NCBI GenBank assembly: GCA_033977485.1
Contig: CM066988.1
Location: 3,231,501-3,295,500 of the forward strand
From: Hydrangea macrophylla
Lineage: Eukaryota > Streptophyta > Magnoliopsida > Cornales > Hydrangeaceae
DNA: 64,000 nt
Direction: 5' to 3'
Within the stretch, counting starts at the first letter, position 1; the number at the start of each line of letters is the position of its first letter. The position numbers were made by a program, and so were the translations under genes. Shown piece by piece: positions 41,170-52,832 of the stretch. The notes beneath the pieces are model-generated. The model had not been told where the DNA came from and searched no databases. It saw nothing but the letters and a program-made list of their open reading frames with translations.

Positions 41170-42649
41170 TGATTGGCGATGAATAGTTGCCGTTTATAGT
41201 CTTAAAAATACGCTTTGTTAGCCCATTTCATGTAATTATTAAGTGATTTTTAATAAGTATTCTATATTTTGTAGGTTTTGGAGCTTTAATATGAAAATGC
41301 ACAAAAATCCAATGATTAGTGGCTTTGGAAGTCATTCTGGGCTCAAACGGTGATTTCGGTGAAAGTTGAATGCAGTAGCAGCCTTGGAAAATTGCATTTT
41401 TGACAAGGAATAATTTGGATTTTAGAAATTTCTCCTGAGATATAAAATGTAGATCTTCGAGTTATGGAAGCATGGCCGCAAACGGCGAGTCAATCCGAGT
41501 TTCGAGCAAACAGTTATCGCAATTCTACGAAAGTCGCGCAGTGCAGCGAAAAGGACCTCGCGCGAGCGGGCCGCGCGATCGACCTGGGAAAAACCAAAAA
41601 CACGTATTTTGTTAAATTAAAGTGCCCAGCGAAGGTGGTTTGTGCATATAACGTCCAGAAACGTAAATATAGCAGTTTTAGTATGATTTGGCTTAGGAAA
41701 GTTTCCTAAATCCTTCCAAACTCTATATATATCCTATTCTAAATCAAATTTAAGATTATAAATCATTACACAATATTATACACAGCCATATACACTAAAA
41801 TTCCAGCCATTGAAGAGAGAAAAGCAAGGAGAAGAAGAAGAAGACCAAGGATTCCCATGGCCTCCTCCATCAACCTCTTGCCGTTCATCAATTCTATGGC
41901 CAACTAAACCTAGATCTAGGGTTCAATGAAACCCTAGCCAAGTAATAGGGTGTATTTTATGCTTTTCTTTTAGATCTATTATGTATGGATGATGATCACA
42001 TGTTTAGAGGATTTTTATAAATAAATCGTACTTCTATTGATTAAATTATTACTTTCAAAGTTTATTCTTGTCTTAGATCTATTTTGATTGTGATGTGCTC
42101 AATGATCTATATTTGCTGTGCTTGTATAGATTATTTACATGTAATGGTGCTTAAATTGAATTGTGCTATCAAGTATCCGAATAGTCCATGCCTAGATTAG
42201 ACGGATTATACCACAACCTTAGTTTAGTGTGGGATAATTCGTGCTAACCGAAGATGGATTATATTAGTGCTTGAACTATAGTTATTTTCTTGACGGAGGA
42301 ATTGGGCTTGTAGCTACAATTCCCCATTATCATCCAACTTAATAGGCTAAAGTAATTCATAAATACTTTTATTATGAAGCTAGTGGTGGATTTGCGATCC
42401 TAGGTTCCTTAAACTTATTATAAAAACAAATATTTAATTGCTTTCATAATTTAGATTTACTTTTATTGTTATTAGTTTAATTCAAACTAAATCTAAAATC
42501 CGTTTTTCTTAATTAACTAAATTAGGTTTTAAAAATTAAATTACGTAGTATTCAATCTCTGTGGGTTCGAGCTTTACTTCCAGACTGCAAATCTTTTGAA
42601 AGTAAAGCATAAGTACGCATACTTTTATATCTTGATTCTGACGAGATCA
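41170..42649 (+). repeat. Athila-A 3' LTR
   Basis: Starts TGATTGGCGATGAATAG after ttgggggtg and ends acgagatca before cctgc. A few percent or less diverged from the 5' copy by eye. Confidence 0.93.
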
Positions 42650-42654
42650 CCTGC

Positions 42655-43300
42655 CGACAATGAGGTGTGTATTCCCTATCAGCCTGAATTTAATGGTCTC
42701 ATTTCTATGGGGATGAATATGGATGAAGTGGTAGAGGCCATCAGAGAACATGTCCATGGGCAGGTCAGGGAGCAGGTCCATTACCAACTATAAGAATAAT
42801 TTGGGGCAGTATTTAGGGCCCCCATCCGTTCTCAATACCAAAAGCCATACCTAGACTTCATTAACAGAATGTTTGAATTCCAAAGGTATTATAGGATACC
42901 TGAGTTTACTTTGTTCTCTGGTGGAGATAGGCATACTACACTAGAACACATTGCATGTTTCACTACACAATGTAGAGAAACATCTCACAATGATACGCTA
43001 AAATTGAGATTATTCGCCAATTCACTCACTGGACCTGCCTTTACTTGGTCTGTGAACCTTCCCATAGGCTTAGTCCAAACCTGGCAAGTTATGGAAAGAA
43101 TCTTTTATAGTCAGTTTTATCAGACTGATCCAGATGTGACTATTGCTAATTTGGCTAGACTGAAACAGAGTTTAGGAGAAAATGTAGAAATGTATATTTC
43201 TAGGTTTAAATCTACCCAGAATAGGTGTAGGGCTAGGTTACCAGAAGAGGAATATGTGCGTCTAGCTGTAGATAATTTAAAATCAACACTCAGAATGTAG
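42655..43300 (+). pseudogene. Tat-A gag core (retrotransposon gag domain)
   Basis: From 42869: MFEFQRYYRIPEFTLFSGG, LKLRLFANSLTGPAFTWSVN and FYQTDPDVTIANLARLKQSL, then EEEYVRLAVDNL, the classic Tat/Ogre capsid order. Stops occur upstream (VHYQL then a stop) and at 43300. It continues the frame interrupted by Athila-A. Confidence 0.8.
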
Positions 43301-45060
43301 TTTGTAGGCCAACAATTCACGGACCTATACCATGTGGTAGATGCTGTGGCACGGTATAAGAAGGTTGTAGATGAGAAAAATCAAAAGAAAAACAATTCCA
43401 GGGGGTATATTATAAAGGACATCATCAGCCTACACATCTGGTCAAAATTGAGGATGATGAGCAAGCTGATGAAGACAATGAGAACAAATATGAATGTACC
43501 GTAGCCGAAATAATGGCTCAGAAGCCATTTACATGCGAAGTCCTACAAAAACCTTCTCAAACTCAAGAGAAAAACCCTACTAACCAGATTGATAAGCCTG
43601 GTATGACTTTGATATTACCAGAGCTGATATGATCTTTGATTGGTTAGTTAAAGAAAAAAAAAATCAAATTGACACATACTTTGCCAACAGATGAAGAGCT
43701 TAAAGAAAAAACTTTTGGTAAATGGCATAATAAATGGACCTTTAGTACAAATAATTGTACAACTTTTCGGGAGTCCATCCAAAAATGGATTAAAATTGGG
43801 ACTATAAAATTCCCTACTGATAAGCCTACTCAATAGGTTGACAAGAACTCGTTCGTGGCTGAGGCGCATATCAATATGGTCTTAGCAGATTTTACCAACA
43901 TGACAAGTCCAGCCAGGTCAAAATCCTACGTTCAGTTTTCTTCATCCTATGGTGGAAAGATGAAAAGTGTGGTTTCAAATCCCAAAGGTTTAAATCCAAA
44001 GGCACCACCATTCAAGACAAGAGAAGGAGTGTACTACCATGCTGCCAATCCTTATGATTCGTATGTGATGTCCAGACGGTCATTACATGAGCTGGCAGAA
44101 GCGAGTGAACAACCAGTCCTTTGCATCAACTGCACAGAGGTTTTGGCAGTGCCACTCCTAAACCAATATCGTGATTTTTGAGGATGATGAAAGAACGTCG
44201 AGGGTGGAAGGCGAGCAGGGTAAGATGGTTCAATGGCTAGGAGGATTCCAGGTCATGCTGTATAATAAGAAGTCTAAAAAAGAGGCAAAGATGTCTTAAG
44301 AAAAAAAAGTACAACATGTTTGATACTGCCAGGAAGTTCACCAAATTGAAAAAATTCAAGGCTTCAGTCAACCAGGTTCAGAAGAGAAGATTAGAGTTGG
44401 CACCCTATCCAAATACCAAACCAAGAATGGTGCTTTCCCTATACCACAAGACGAACGGTGGATGTACGTTTAGCATCCTAAGTTTCCTCGATACCATGAT
44501 CCACCCTTTATGACCAGAACTCAAAAGAGACATATGCTACGTAAGAAGGCTGCCTAGAAGAAGAAATAACTAGTCATTAGAAGATTTGAGGGTAGATCAA
44601 ATCAGTGGGTATTGAAAGTGGAGGATAAGCCTGAAAGTCAAGATGATGGTACTAAAGACACGATCGCTGCAGAAGTGGGTGATGACTTGTTAGAATTTGA
44701 CGGACAAAGGGGACCAGAGAATTCCAGAGAGGCTAATCACCAGTCCTCAGACCAAAAAAATCTTGATATAATAGAATTCGGAGTAATGATGTAAGATGAT
44801 ACAGGTCTTGTCGGTGACCACGGTCAGACTGATACCAAGCACTTGATAAATACAGTGGATTTAGATCAATCAGAGGGTGGCAATTCAGGTGGTATATCTG
44901 ATAATGAGATATTTCAGTTGGGAAAATCATTGTTATGTTCTTATGATAACATGGTGTATATAATGCCATCTACTTTCGCGGCTTAAGAATGGTAGCCTAA
45001 TGGTCTAGAGGGAGATGTTAGTGATGATCAGAGCCCATGATGCTCATCACTAAAGAGGCA
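43301..45060 (+). pseudogene. Tat-A gag C-terminal and linker remnants
   Basis: Fragments in changing frames. GKWHNKWTFSTNNC (about 43715-43760) resembles the C.WH...H...TNNC zinc-like motif seen before protease in Tat elements, with two ligand residues lost. KFPTDKP and FVAEAHINMV follow. The rest is charged and unassigned. Confidence 0.6.
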
Positions 45061-45099
45061 TAATCACTTGAGCTAGTTATCCAAAACATACCAATCTCA

Positions 45100-45560
45100 A
45101 ACTCAATACAAAAGATGGCTATAGTGTTTGATAAGCCAAATGCTAGAATGGCTAGACACTTACGGCCATTATATGTCAAGGCCAGTTTTAATGGTGTCCC
45201 ATTATCCAAAGTCTTAGTGGATAATGGAGCTTCTATTAATTTATTGCCTTTACACATGCTTAAAAAATAGCAAAAAGCTAGTAATGATCTCATTGGCTCA
45301 AATGTTGCAATAGTGGGTTTGTTTGGAGCATCAGTCCAACCAAAGGCAGTACTCCCAATCACTATATTTATTGAAAGCAGGACTGCCTTAACATCATTCT
45401 TTATAGTCAATACTAGCTCTCACTATAATGCTTTGTTAGGGCGGGATTGGATTCACACAGCATGGTATGTACCATCTACTCTACATCAAGATTGTTTTGC
45501 CTGGGACTACCGCAAGATGCCTAGCTTGGATAGGAGCTTGGTGGAGCACCAACTCCCAAC
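45100..45560 (+). pseudogene. Tat-A aspartic protease remnant
   Basis: Reads ARMARHLRPLYVKASFNGV, active site LVDNGASINLLPLHML, and the second-lobe block SSHYNALLGRDWIH. A stop after MLKK. The DNGA triad keeps the catalytic aspartate. Confidence 0.75.
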
Positions 45561-45569
45561 AAAATTAGG

Positions 45570-47750
45570 ATATAAACCATACAATAGTCTCCAAGACAAA
45601 TGGAAAATAATATCATCCTAAAAGTCAAGGAGGAAGTGGAACAATTGTTGAAGGATGGGTTCATCCGTACAATCAGGCATGTTGAATGGCTTTCAAATAT
45701 CATTTTCCATTCTAAAAAGAATGGAAAATTGAGAATATGCATAGACTTTAGAGATCTTAATAAGGCTACTCCCAAATACGAGTATCCTATGCTTATTACT
45801 GACATGTTAATTGATTCAGCATTCGGCCATGTGATACTTAGCTTTATGGATGGACACTCTGGCTATAACCAAAATTTTATACCTAAAGAGGATGTGGCAA
45901 AAATAGCCTTTCGATGTTCAGGGGCAATTGGGACATTTGAATGAGTTGTCATGCCATTTAGGTTAAAGAATGGTGGAGCCACTTTTACCAACGAGCCATG
46001 AATTCCATATTTCATGACATGATTGGTAAATGGATGGAGGTTTACATTGATGATGTGGTGGTGAAATCAACCTTTGATGACCATCTATAATTTTTAACAA
46101 AAAGTATTGAAAGGATGAGATGACATCAACTTAAAATGGATCCATTAAAATGTGCATTTAGTGTCTTAGCAAGAAATTTTCTTGAATTTCTAATACATCA
46201 AAGGGGGATTGAGGTTGATAAAATGAAGGCCAGAGTCATCATAGAAGCTAGGCCACTAGCCAATGTTTTCAAACCCGGACCGGACCGGACAGGACAGTCC
46301 GACCGCCAAAACCAGCAACCGTTCCTTTTTTCGGGCCTGAGTTGACCGGAAATCGTTCCTTGCTTCAAAACCGCTGTAGAATTGAAGAACCGTCCGAACC
46401 GGACGGGTAAACCAGAAATTTTCAAAACCGCTTGCAGTTTCCTCAAACCACCCGGTCTCTAAGTATAGACCCTCGTCACCATCGTCTGGCTCACAGGTCG
46501 TCGCCTCCGCTATGGCACATTGGCCGTCGCTTCCTATGATGAACTGCCGCTGCCTAGGGTCGCCTGAAGATGATGCGCCGCTGCTTTGTTTGGGGCACTG
46601 CTGCTTCTGGGTATCCATTTTGTTTTTTATATGAAGCGATTAGGTTTTTAACTGTGGTCTATTTAATCCCATGTTGCACATATTTATGGTGTTGACATTT
46701 GGCACCTTCTAATTGGACGTTTAAGTTTTGCTGTCCAAACCAGAAGCATTAGGTTTTAACTTTGATCCTTGTAATCCATGTTAGATATATTTACAGTGGT
46801 GGACACTTGGCAGCCTGGAATTGGACCTTTAAGTTCTTGTGTCAAAACCTCCAAACTGTAAAAATATTGGTCCTTTTAATCCCCTGTCATATAAAAAAAA
46901 AAATGGGTATTGTTTTATAATTGTTACATGAACTGATGAAAGTTAGCAAATTTTTTTTTAATAATTTATAATTTTGAATTATTAGTAATATTTAATATTT
47001 ATTAATAAATATACGTATATATATTTATATTACGTATTTATGACATCACGGTTGAAGCCCGGTTGACTCGACGGTTGAACCACTAACCCGTGACCCGGTC
47101 ATTTTTCCGGTTCGATGAACGGTCTGGTTTTGAAAACATTGCCACTAGCCAACAAAAAAACAATTATGGAGGTTGCTTGGCCAAATTAACTCTTTGTGCT
47201 GATTTATCTCTAATTGTACAAAAAAAACTAAAGTTTTCTATCCATCGTTGAAATTGAAGGATGAAGAAAAATTTGTGTGGAGGCAGGAACATCAGCTGGC
47301 TTTTGAGCAAATCAAGGGATATCTTGCCAAGCCTTCTATCTTAGTTTCTCTTAAGCTAAACAAACTATTAAGATTGTATGTATCAGCCTCCAATGATTCA
47401 ATTGGAGGCCTGTTGATTCAGAATAATGATAAAAATGTAGAATAAGCGGTTATTATTTAAGCCGTGTGCTGACTAATGTAGAATAAAGGTATTCATCAAT
47501 TGAAAATTTATGTTTAGCATTATTCTTTTCTTGCATTAAATTGAGGTATTATATGTTACCTATAATAGTGGAAGTCATGTGCAAAACCGATGTCATTAAA
47601 TACATGTTATCAAGACCAATTGTCACTGGTAAAGTGGCAAAATGGTCATTAACATTTTTGGAATTTAACCTGCAATATGTTCCACAAAAGGCTACTAAGG
47701 GACAAGTCCTGACTGACCATCCATGTTTAGATATATATAAGTCATGAAAT
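45570..47750 (+). pseudogene. Tat-A reverse transcriptase and RNase H, broken and interrupted
   Basis: RT N-terminus VKEEVEQLLKDGFIRTIRHV and KLRICIDFRDLNKATPK, then DGHSGYNQ. A frame change after GTFE. VYIDDVVVKSTFDDHL (about 46040-46085) keeps the catalytic YIDD. The thumb segment LEFLIHQRGIEVDKMKARVI is cut by a hAT element (46261-47141). RNase H follows at 47250: FEQIKGYLAKPSILV, LYVSASNDSIGGLL, KWSLTFLEFNLQYVPQKATK. Multiple stops, so non-functional. Confidence 0.82.
46261..47141. mobile_element. Non-autonomous hAT element in the Tat-A RT, 881 bp
   Basis: Ends CAATGTTTTCAAACCCGG and (reverse complement) CAATGTTTTCAAAACC, with a perfect 8 bp duplication ccactagc (46253-46260 and 47142-47149). 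Sub-terminal ccggaccgga-type repeats on both sides. No transposase. Confidence 0.92.
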
Positions 47751-47789
47751 CCTAAAAGGGGTTGAAATTGGATATGTTTCTGTCACCCC

Positions 47790-48215
47790 TTGTGTACTGC
47801 GGTTTGATGGGTCTAGCATAGAAGAGTCAGCAAGTGCATGAATCATCCTCACGTCCCCATTTGGGAAGAAGACTCAGTTCTCTTTCAAACTTGATTTTAA
47901 ATGTTCAAATAATTAGGTTGAATATGAGGCTCTGATCATCGGCCTTAAGATTATGTTAGAAATTAAGGCCATGATAGTGAAATTAATTGGGGACTTACAA
48001 TTGGTGGTAAATTAGTTGGGGAAAAAATATAAGGTGCATATTGACATTCTAGAAAAAATATCACACAGTTGCTATGAGACTGATTGCCAATTTTTTTGAG
48101 ACTGCAATAAAATATGTACCTAGAGAAGAAAATGAAGAGGCTAATGAATTGGCCCAAATTGCTTCTTCACTTAGGATCTCCACTAATGTCTTTCGAAGGA
48201 TGATCAAGTAGAAAA
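47790..48215 (+). pseudogene. Tat-A second (archaeal-type) RNase H remnant
   Basis: DGSSIEESASA, VEYEALIIGLKIMLEIKA and YVPREENEEANELAQIAS in changing frames, matching the extra RNase H that marks Tat-lineage pol. Interrupted by stops. Confidence 0.7.
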
Positions 48216-48269
48216 AATGTCTAAATCCTCAGTCTTAGAAGAAGATAACAATGTTTATGCTATGCCCTT

Positions 48270-48540
48270 CCAAACTGATGAGGATGATTGGAGGAGCCCA
48301 ATCATTAGATTCTTGGAAAATCCTAATGCCAATACAAACGTTAAGATCAGGAGGGAAGGCAATTCATTACTTTCTGGTTGATGGTGAATTATTTAGAAAG
48401 GCAGTAAACAAATCAATTTTGCAATGTCCTAGCATGTTAAGGGCCTTAAAATTGATGAAACAAGTGCATAATGGATTATGCGGTGCTCATCAGGCTAAGA
48501 CAAAGATGAGATGGCTGATAAGGAGGATGATATGGCATGA
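48270..48540 (+). pseudogene. Tat-A integrase, N-terminal piece only
   Basis: LVDGELFRKAVNKSILQCPS and VHNGLCGAHQAKTKMRWLIR, the HHCC region of Tat integrase. The catalytic core and C-terminus are absent: the sequence passes straight into the reverse-strand PMD gene, so about 1 kb was lost. Confidence 0.75.
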
Positions 48541-49664
48541 ACTTGGATGGGGAAGGAGTCCGGAGAGAGAAGAAAAATCTTAAGCAATTAGAGAACCCGA
48601 AGGGACTAGAAGAGAATGTGGCCAAGTTTAGGCCATAAACAGATGGATCAGATATGGCAGTACAAGAGGGGCTAACCTCATAAAAGTACAAGCGAAACCA
48701 TAGTTGTAAGATCCACAAGGGGCTACCCCAAGTGTCCAAATTGCTGTTAATCATCCTAAAACAACTTCTATATATCTTAGCAAGAAGGAAAGGGCCTAAG
48801 GCGAGGACAGAAGCTAAGGTTAGGGCCAAGGGTAGATCATATTTGACAACTTTAAAGGAGGGGGGACAAGTTAGATATCTGCTAACCTAGAATGTCAGGA
48901 AAGTAAGGTATTCAGAATCAGTCACATGCCATTAGCCTTCTTGTGTTCCAAAATGAAAGACTGATAGCTTGTGTTCTTTTCGAAGCCTGAGCTGATGGGG
49001 GGAATGGAATAGGTTCACTATGATAACAGGGTACTAATTGGGTCACCATCCGGCCTCACCCCGATCAGGTCAGCTATGTCAAGAAGAATAGGGGACATCA
49101 TCCTATAAGGAAAATGAAAGGAATTAGTGAATATGAACCAAAAATCCAAGGCAGAAGAAAGAAGAGGAGTGTTCATAGGTAGGGGTATCGTGGTTAGATG
49201 AATCAAATCTTGAATATTCTGCTTCTTCCACTCATCTAATTTTGTAGGGGGTGACCCTAGACACCCAAGCAAGCCACTCTGGCAAGGGCTTTGAAGGCCA
49301 AAAGTGGATATCATTGTTGTTACTCCATCTATGAAGTGGGGGATTGAGACGCTTAGACAGAAACGGGCTATTGCGAGGGAAAAATTTAGACACTCTAGGG
49401 AGGACAAACTCTTAGGCGATGCTTGGACCAAGGATAGGAGAATTGAAGTCAGGAGAGGATTACTTACAGGCTGCCGCCTTCAAAGGCATCGCTGTGGATT
49501 TGTCCTAGTGCTTCTTGGGCTCGTAACTGAGGATCAGAGGGAATTTCCTCTGTGTTAGGTGATGAGGTAGACTCTGGTGGATTTTCGACCATGGGAGCTG
49601 GAGTTTGACGGTCCAGAAAAAAAATTAAGGGTTGAGAAGATGATGACAAGAGATAGGATGCCAA
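48540..49664 (-). pseudogene. Plant mobile domain (PMD) protein gene of Tat-A, antisense to gag-pol
   Basis: On the minus strand: N-terminal MASYLLSSSSQPLIFFLDRQ (49664), Pro/Ser/Glu-rich. It reaches a stop just after a GTAAGT donor-like site (49467), suggesting an intron. From 49431: SGLLGCLGSPPTKLDEWKK, then FHFPYRMMSPILLDIADLIG and VRPDGDPIS, the central PMD block. From 48829: LALGPFLLAKIYRSCFRM and GSPLWILQLWF, the C-terminal PMD block. Frames are broken, so a pseudogene. Same place and orientation as the PMD gene of Tat-B. Confidence 0.75.
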
Positions 49665-50034
49665 AAGGAGTTGGCATAGATTTAAATTACAGAGGTGGAA
49701 GGAGAAACGGAAGGGTTTTGGCAGTTGGAATTTGAGTCAATTTGAAATTACCTAAATTAGAGTTGGTTTCAAATTGGAACTCCCTACGAATGGGGATAGA
49801 AATAATGCAACGGTGTAAATCAACATTAATATGGGTCAAGTCAGTGTCTTCTCAAGGAAGAGTATCTTTACTCCTGGGCTGTCACCTCACTATTCTTGAA
49901 AATGGCGGTTATGAAGAGGAAGGATGAGGATGACTTCTATAAATGAAGTTATTTTCATTTGGATTTGGTGGCCAATGTTCCATTTGGCAAAATCCCTTTA
50001 AATAATAGTTTCTTGCACTTTTACTCGAAAGAGA

Positions 50035-50751
50035 TGTTGCACCATAAAATTAAAATTAAAATTAAAATAGGCCTACTAAATCCAATTGGGAATTACACAT
50101 GGAGAGGGCCTGAAAGCAAACTGATGGGAAAGGCAGGCTGATGCGATATAACAAATGCCATAATCCAGTGCGTTTGCCATGTCAATGGCAGAACGGTTAT
50201 TAGTAGTTATTTCTAAGCAAGTTAATGACACGTGCAATGTGAAGATCGTGATAAGTGCAGTTATGGACGAAGGCCCATTATATCCAAATCATGGATATAA
50301 TGGATTGTGTTCTCAACTACCAGGTAGTGGTTACTGTAATTAATTACGATCTATTTAAGGAACTGAAAAGAGAGAGAAGGATCCCCAATCAAAACACTTA
50401 GCAATTTCACCTTCGCATTGTTACCTTTCCTTTATCTTTCAATTCCAATTTACTTGCATGTTTTAGGAGTAGATCTGTAGTTAAATTCCAATTAGAAGAT
50501 GGATTACCACTTCTGATTGAACCATGTTTGTAAAGGATTTAATAGGAATTCATTTATGTTATTTCTTTTACCAATCTCGGTGTTTCTCATACTTCAAGTC
50601 TTTAATCTTTGGTTAAAGCAATTGAAACCTATTTGAAGAGATTTTGTTCCTCGATCTCTTCACTCGTCTGATTTGTTAAATTGTTCACAGTTCAAGAGGA
50701 CAATTGTCTGGTACACCTGCACTCTTATAATTATAGATTTTCAGGCATACA
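50035..50751 (+). repeat. Tat-A 3' LTR
   Basis: Starts TGTTGCACCATAAAATT after gaaagaga and ends TTTCAGGCATACA. Several percent diverged from 32216-32928. Confidence 0.85.
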
Positions 50752-50799
50752 CAATAATATTTTTTCGTTCGGGCTCATAATTAATACGAAGTTTATATT

Positions 50800-50930
50800 C
50801 TAGTACCCTAGATTCGATCTATATTCCAAATCAATAGTTTCCCATAAAGTAGGATAATATGATTTTAAATACTGACCATTTAGTAATCTGATATGAACTT
50901 TTCCATCCATATCGCGCAGCCTATATGCCC
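50800..50930 (-). pseudogene. End of Tat-B integrase, beyond the Athila-B insertion
   Basis: Minus-strand reading AYRLRDMDGKVHIRLLNGQY then LKSYYPTLWE, stop TAG at 50802-50800. This is the GAYRL...YLK.YYP tail of Tat pol. It continues the frame that ends ...VHQGKKGGA at 59742. Confidence 0.85.
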
Positions 50931-52832
50931 TGATCTTGTCAAAATCAAGATATAAAAGTACGCTTTACTTTCTACGGATTTGTAGTGTGGAAGTAAAGGT
51001 CGAACCCACAGAGATTGAAATTCTAAAACACTTTAATTCTAAAACCCTAAATCTAGTTAATTATGAAAAACGGAAGTTGGTTGATTATTAAACTAAGAGA
51101 GCAATAAAAGTAAATCTAAACTATGAAAGCTATTAAAAAGTGTTTTAAACGATATGTGTAGTGAACCTAGATTTGCAAATCTGCCACTACCTTTATAATA
51201 AGGGTATTTATGCATTCGATTACCTTATTACATTGGATGATAATGGAGAATTGTAGCTACAAGCTCAATTCCTCCACCAAGAAGATAACTACAATTCAAG
51301 CATCAACATGATTCATCTTCGGTTGGCACGAAGTGTCTCACACTAAACTAGGGTTGCAGCACACTACGTCTTCCCTAGGCATGAAATATTTGACTACTTG
51401 ATATCATAATTCAATTAAGCACCATTACATGTAAATAATCAATACAAGCATAGCAAATATAGATCATTGAGCACATCACATTCAAAATAGATCTAAGACA
51501 AGAATAAAGTTTGAAAGTAACGATTTAATCAATAGAAGTTCGATTTTATTATAAAAAAATCCTCCGAACATGTAATCATCATACATACATAATAAATCTA
51601 AAAGAAAAACATAAATAACACCCTATTACTTGGCTAGGGTTTCATTGAAACCCTAGATCTAGGTCTAGTTGGCCATAGAAGCGGAGCACGATAAGAGGTT
51701 GATGGAGGAGGCCATGGGAATCCTTGGTCTTCTTCTTCTTCTCCTTGCTTCTCCCTCTTCAATGGCTGAAGTTTTTTGTTGTCAAAGGATGTGTATAATG
51801 TTGTGTAACAATGTGTGGCCCTCCAATTGCTTTAGAATGAGCTTAATATAGTTGTAGAGGGATTAGGAGAGCTTTTGTAAACCTACTTCGACTGAAACTG
51901 CAGTAATTCACTTTCTGGATGTAATTAGGCAATTCCGTTCATATAGGTGTCACGACCCAAGTCTCGCTCAGTAAGATATTGTCTGCTTTGGGCCTAAACT
52001 CGCACGGATTTGTTCTTGGGCCACTACCCAAAAGGCCTCTTACTAGGGAGACTTGGAACCACACATATATAGCACATTACTTTTCAACACCCAAGCGATG
52101 TGGGACGACTTCCCATAGTGTGTAGCCTGCCAACACTTACTGCAGCCATAAAGGCACTTACAGCAGCCCACCTACAACAACAGGGTCGTTACATTCCACC
52201 CCCTTAGGGCCCAATGTCCGCGTTGGCACACTTCTGGCTGGGTCTAGCTTTGATACCATTCTATCACGACCCAAGTCTTGCTCAATAAGATATTGTCCGC
52301 TTTGGGCCTAAACCTACACGGATTTATTCTTGGGCCACTACCCAAAAGGCCTCTTACTGGGGAGACTTGGAACCACACATATGTAGCACATTACTTTTCC
52401 ACACCCAGGCGATGTGGGACGAATCCCATAGTGTGTAGCCTGTCAGCACTTACTGCAGCCATAACGGCACCTACAGCAGCCCGCCCACAACACCAGGGTC
52501 GTTACAATAGGGGTGTTCAGCACTTAAAAATATGCATTTTCACTTTTTCCGTACAGGTCACGCGAGCGGGCTACGCAAGCGCATTTTGGGAAATCACGCG
52601 AGCGGGCCGTGTAAGAGAGGTTTTGGATTATCGCGAGAGTGGGCCGCTCGCGCGAGGTGGCTTTTTCTGCTTCTTTTCTTGTGTTTTTATACCCTATTTA
52701 GCCTGGAACTATTGCTTTCTTCTATATCCTGCCAGAAAATGGAAAACGAAGTAAAAATACACAAAAATAGGATTAAAAGTGCTAACAAATGTGAATTAAG
52801 GCGTGTAATTAGGACTTGTTCACTTCCGATCA
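50931..52832 (-). repeat. Athila-B 3' LTR, split by a TRIM
   Basis: Without the TRIM and its duplication (51948-52511) it is 1338 bp and aligns with 58416-59741 from tgatcttgtcaaaa to ccgatca. Confidence 0.9.
51948..52506 (-). mobile_element. Complete TRIM retrotransposon, 559 bp, in the Athila-B LTR
   Basis: LTRs 52262-52506 and 51948-52193 (245 and 246 bp) around a 68 bp interior. On the minus strand TGGTATCAAAGC (52258-52247) follows the 5' LTR after three bases, and the purine tract TAAGGGGGTGGAA precedes the 3' LTR. Exact 5 bp duplication atagg (51943-51947 and 52507-52511). Non-coding. Confidence 0.92.

Larger units (their letters stand above)
33957..42649 (+). mobile_element. Athila-A: Ty3/gypsy Athila element with gag and protease only, 8693 bp
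   Basis: LTRs 33957-35428 (1472 bp) and 41170-42649 (1480 bp), exact 5 bp duplication cctgc (33952-33956 and 42650-42654). Athila-type primer site TGGCGCCGTTGCCGGGGA (tRNA-Asp) lies five bases after the 5' LTR, and the purine tract tttgggggtg precedes the 3' LTR. Coding part: gag and protease. No RT, RNase H, integrase or envelope-like frame. Inserted in the gag of Tat-A. Confidence 0.94.
32216..50751 (+). mobile_element. Tat-A: second Tat-lineage Ty3/gypsy element, inserted in Tat-B, degraded and itself interrupted
   Basis: LTRs of 713 and 717 bp (32216-32928 and 50035-50751) flank gag, protease, RT-RNase H, a second RNase H and the first part of integrase on the plus strand. A PMD gene on the minus strand follows before the 3' LTR. 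It sits between the end of Tat-B pol (50800) and the end of the Tat-B PMD gene (32145). Flanking caact / caata may be a decayed target duplication. Contains Athila-A (33957-42649) and a hAT element (46261-47141). Most of integrase is deleted. No usable primer site was recognised. Confidence 0.83.

Noticed and set aside
46198..46618. Minus-strand frames of 82-120 codons in Tat-A
   Set aside because: They lie within the ccggaccgg-rich end of the hAT element and show no similarity to transposase.
52278..52754. 158-codon plus-strand frame at the TRIM/Athila-B junction
   Set aside because: It crosses the TRIM end and target duplication into Athila LTR, so it cannot be an evolved gene.
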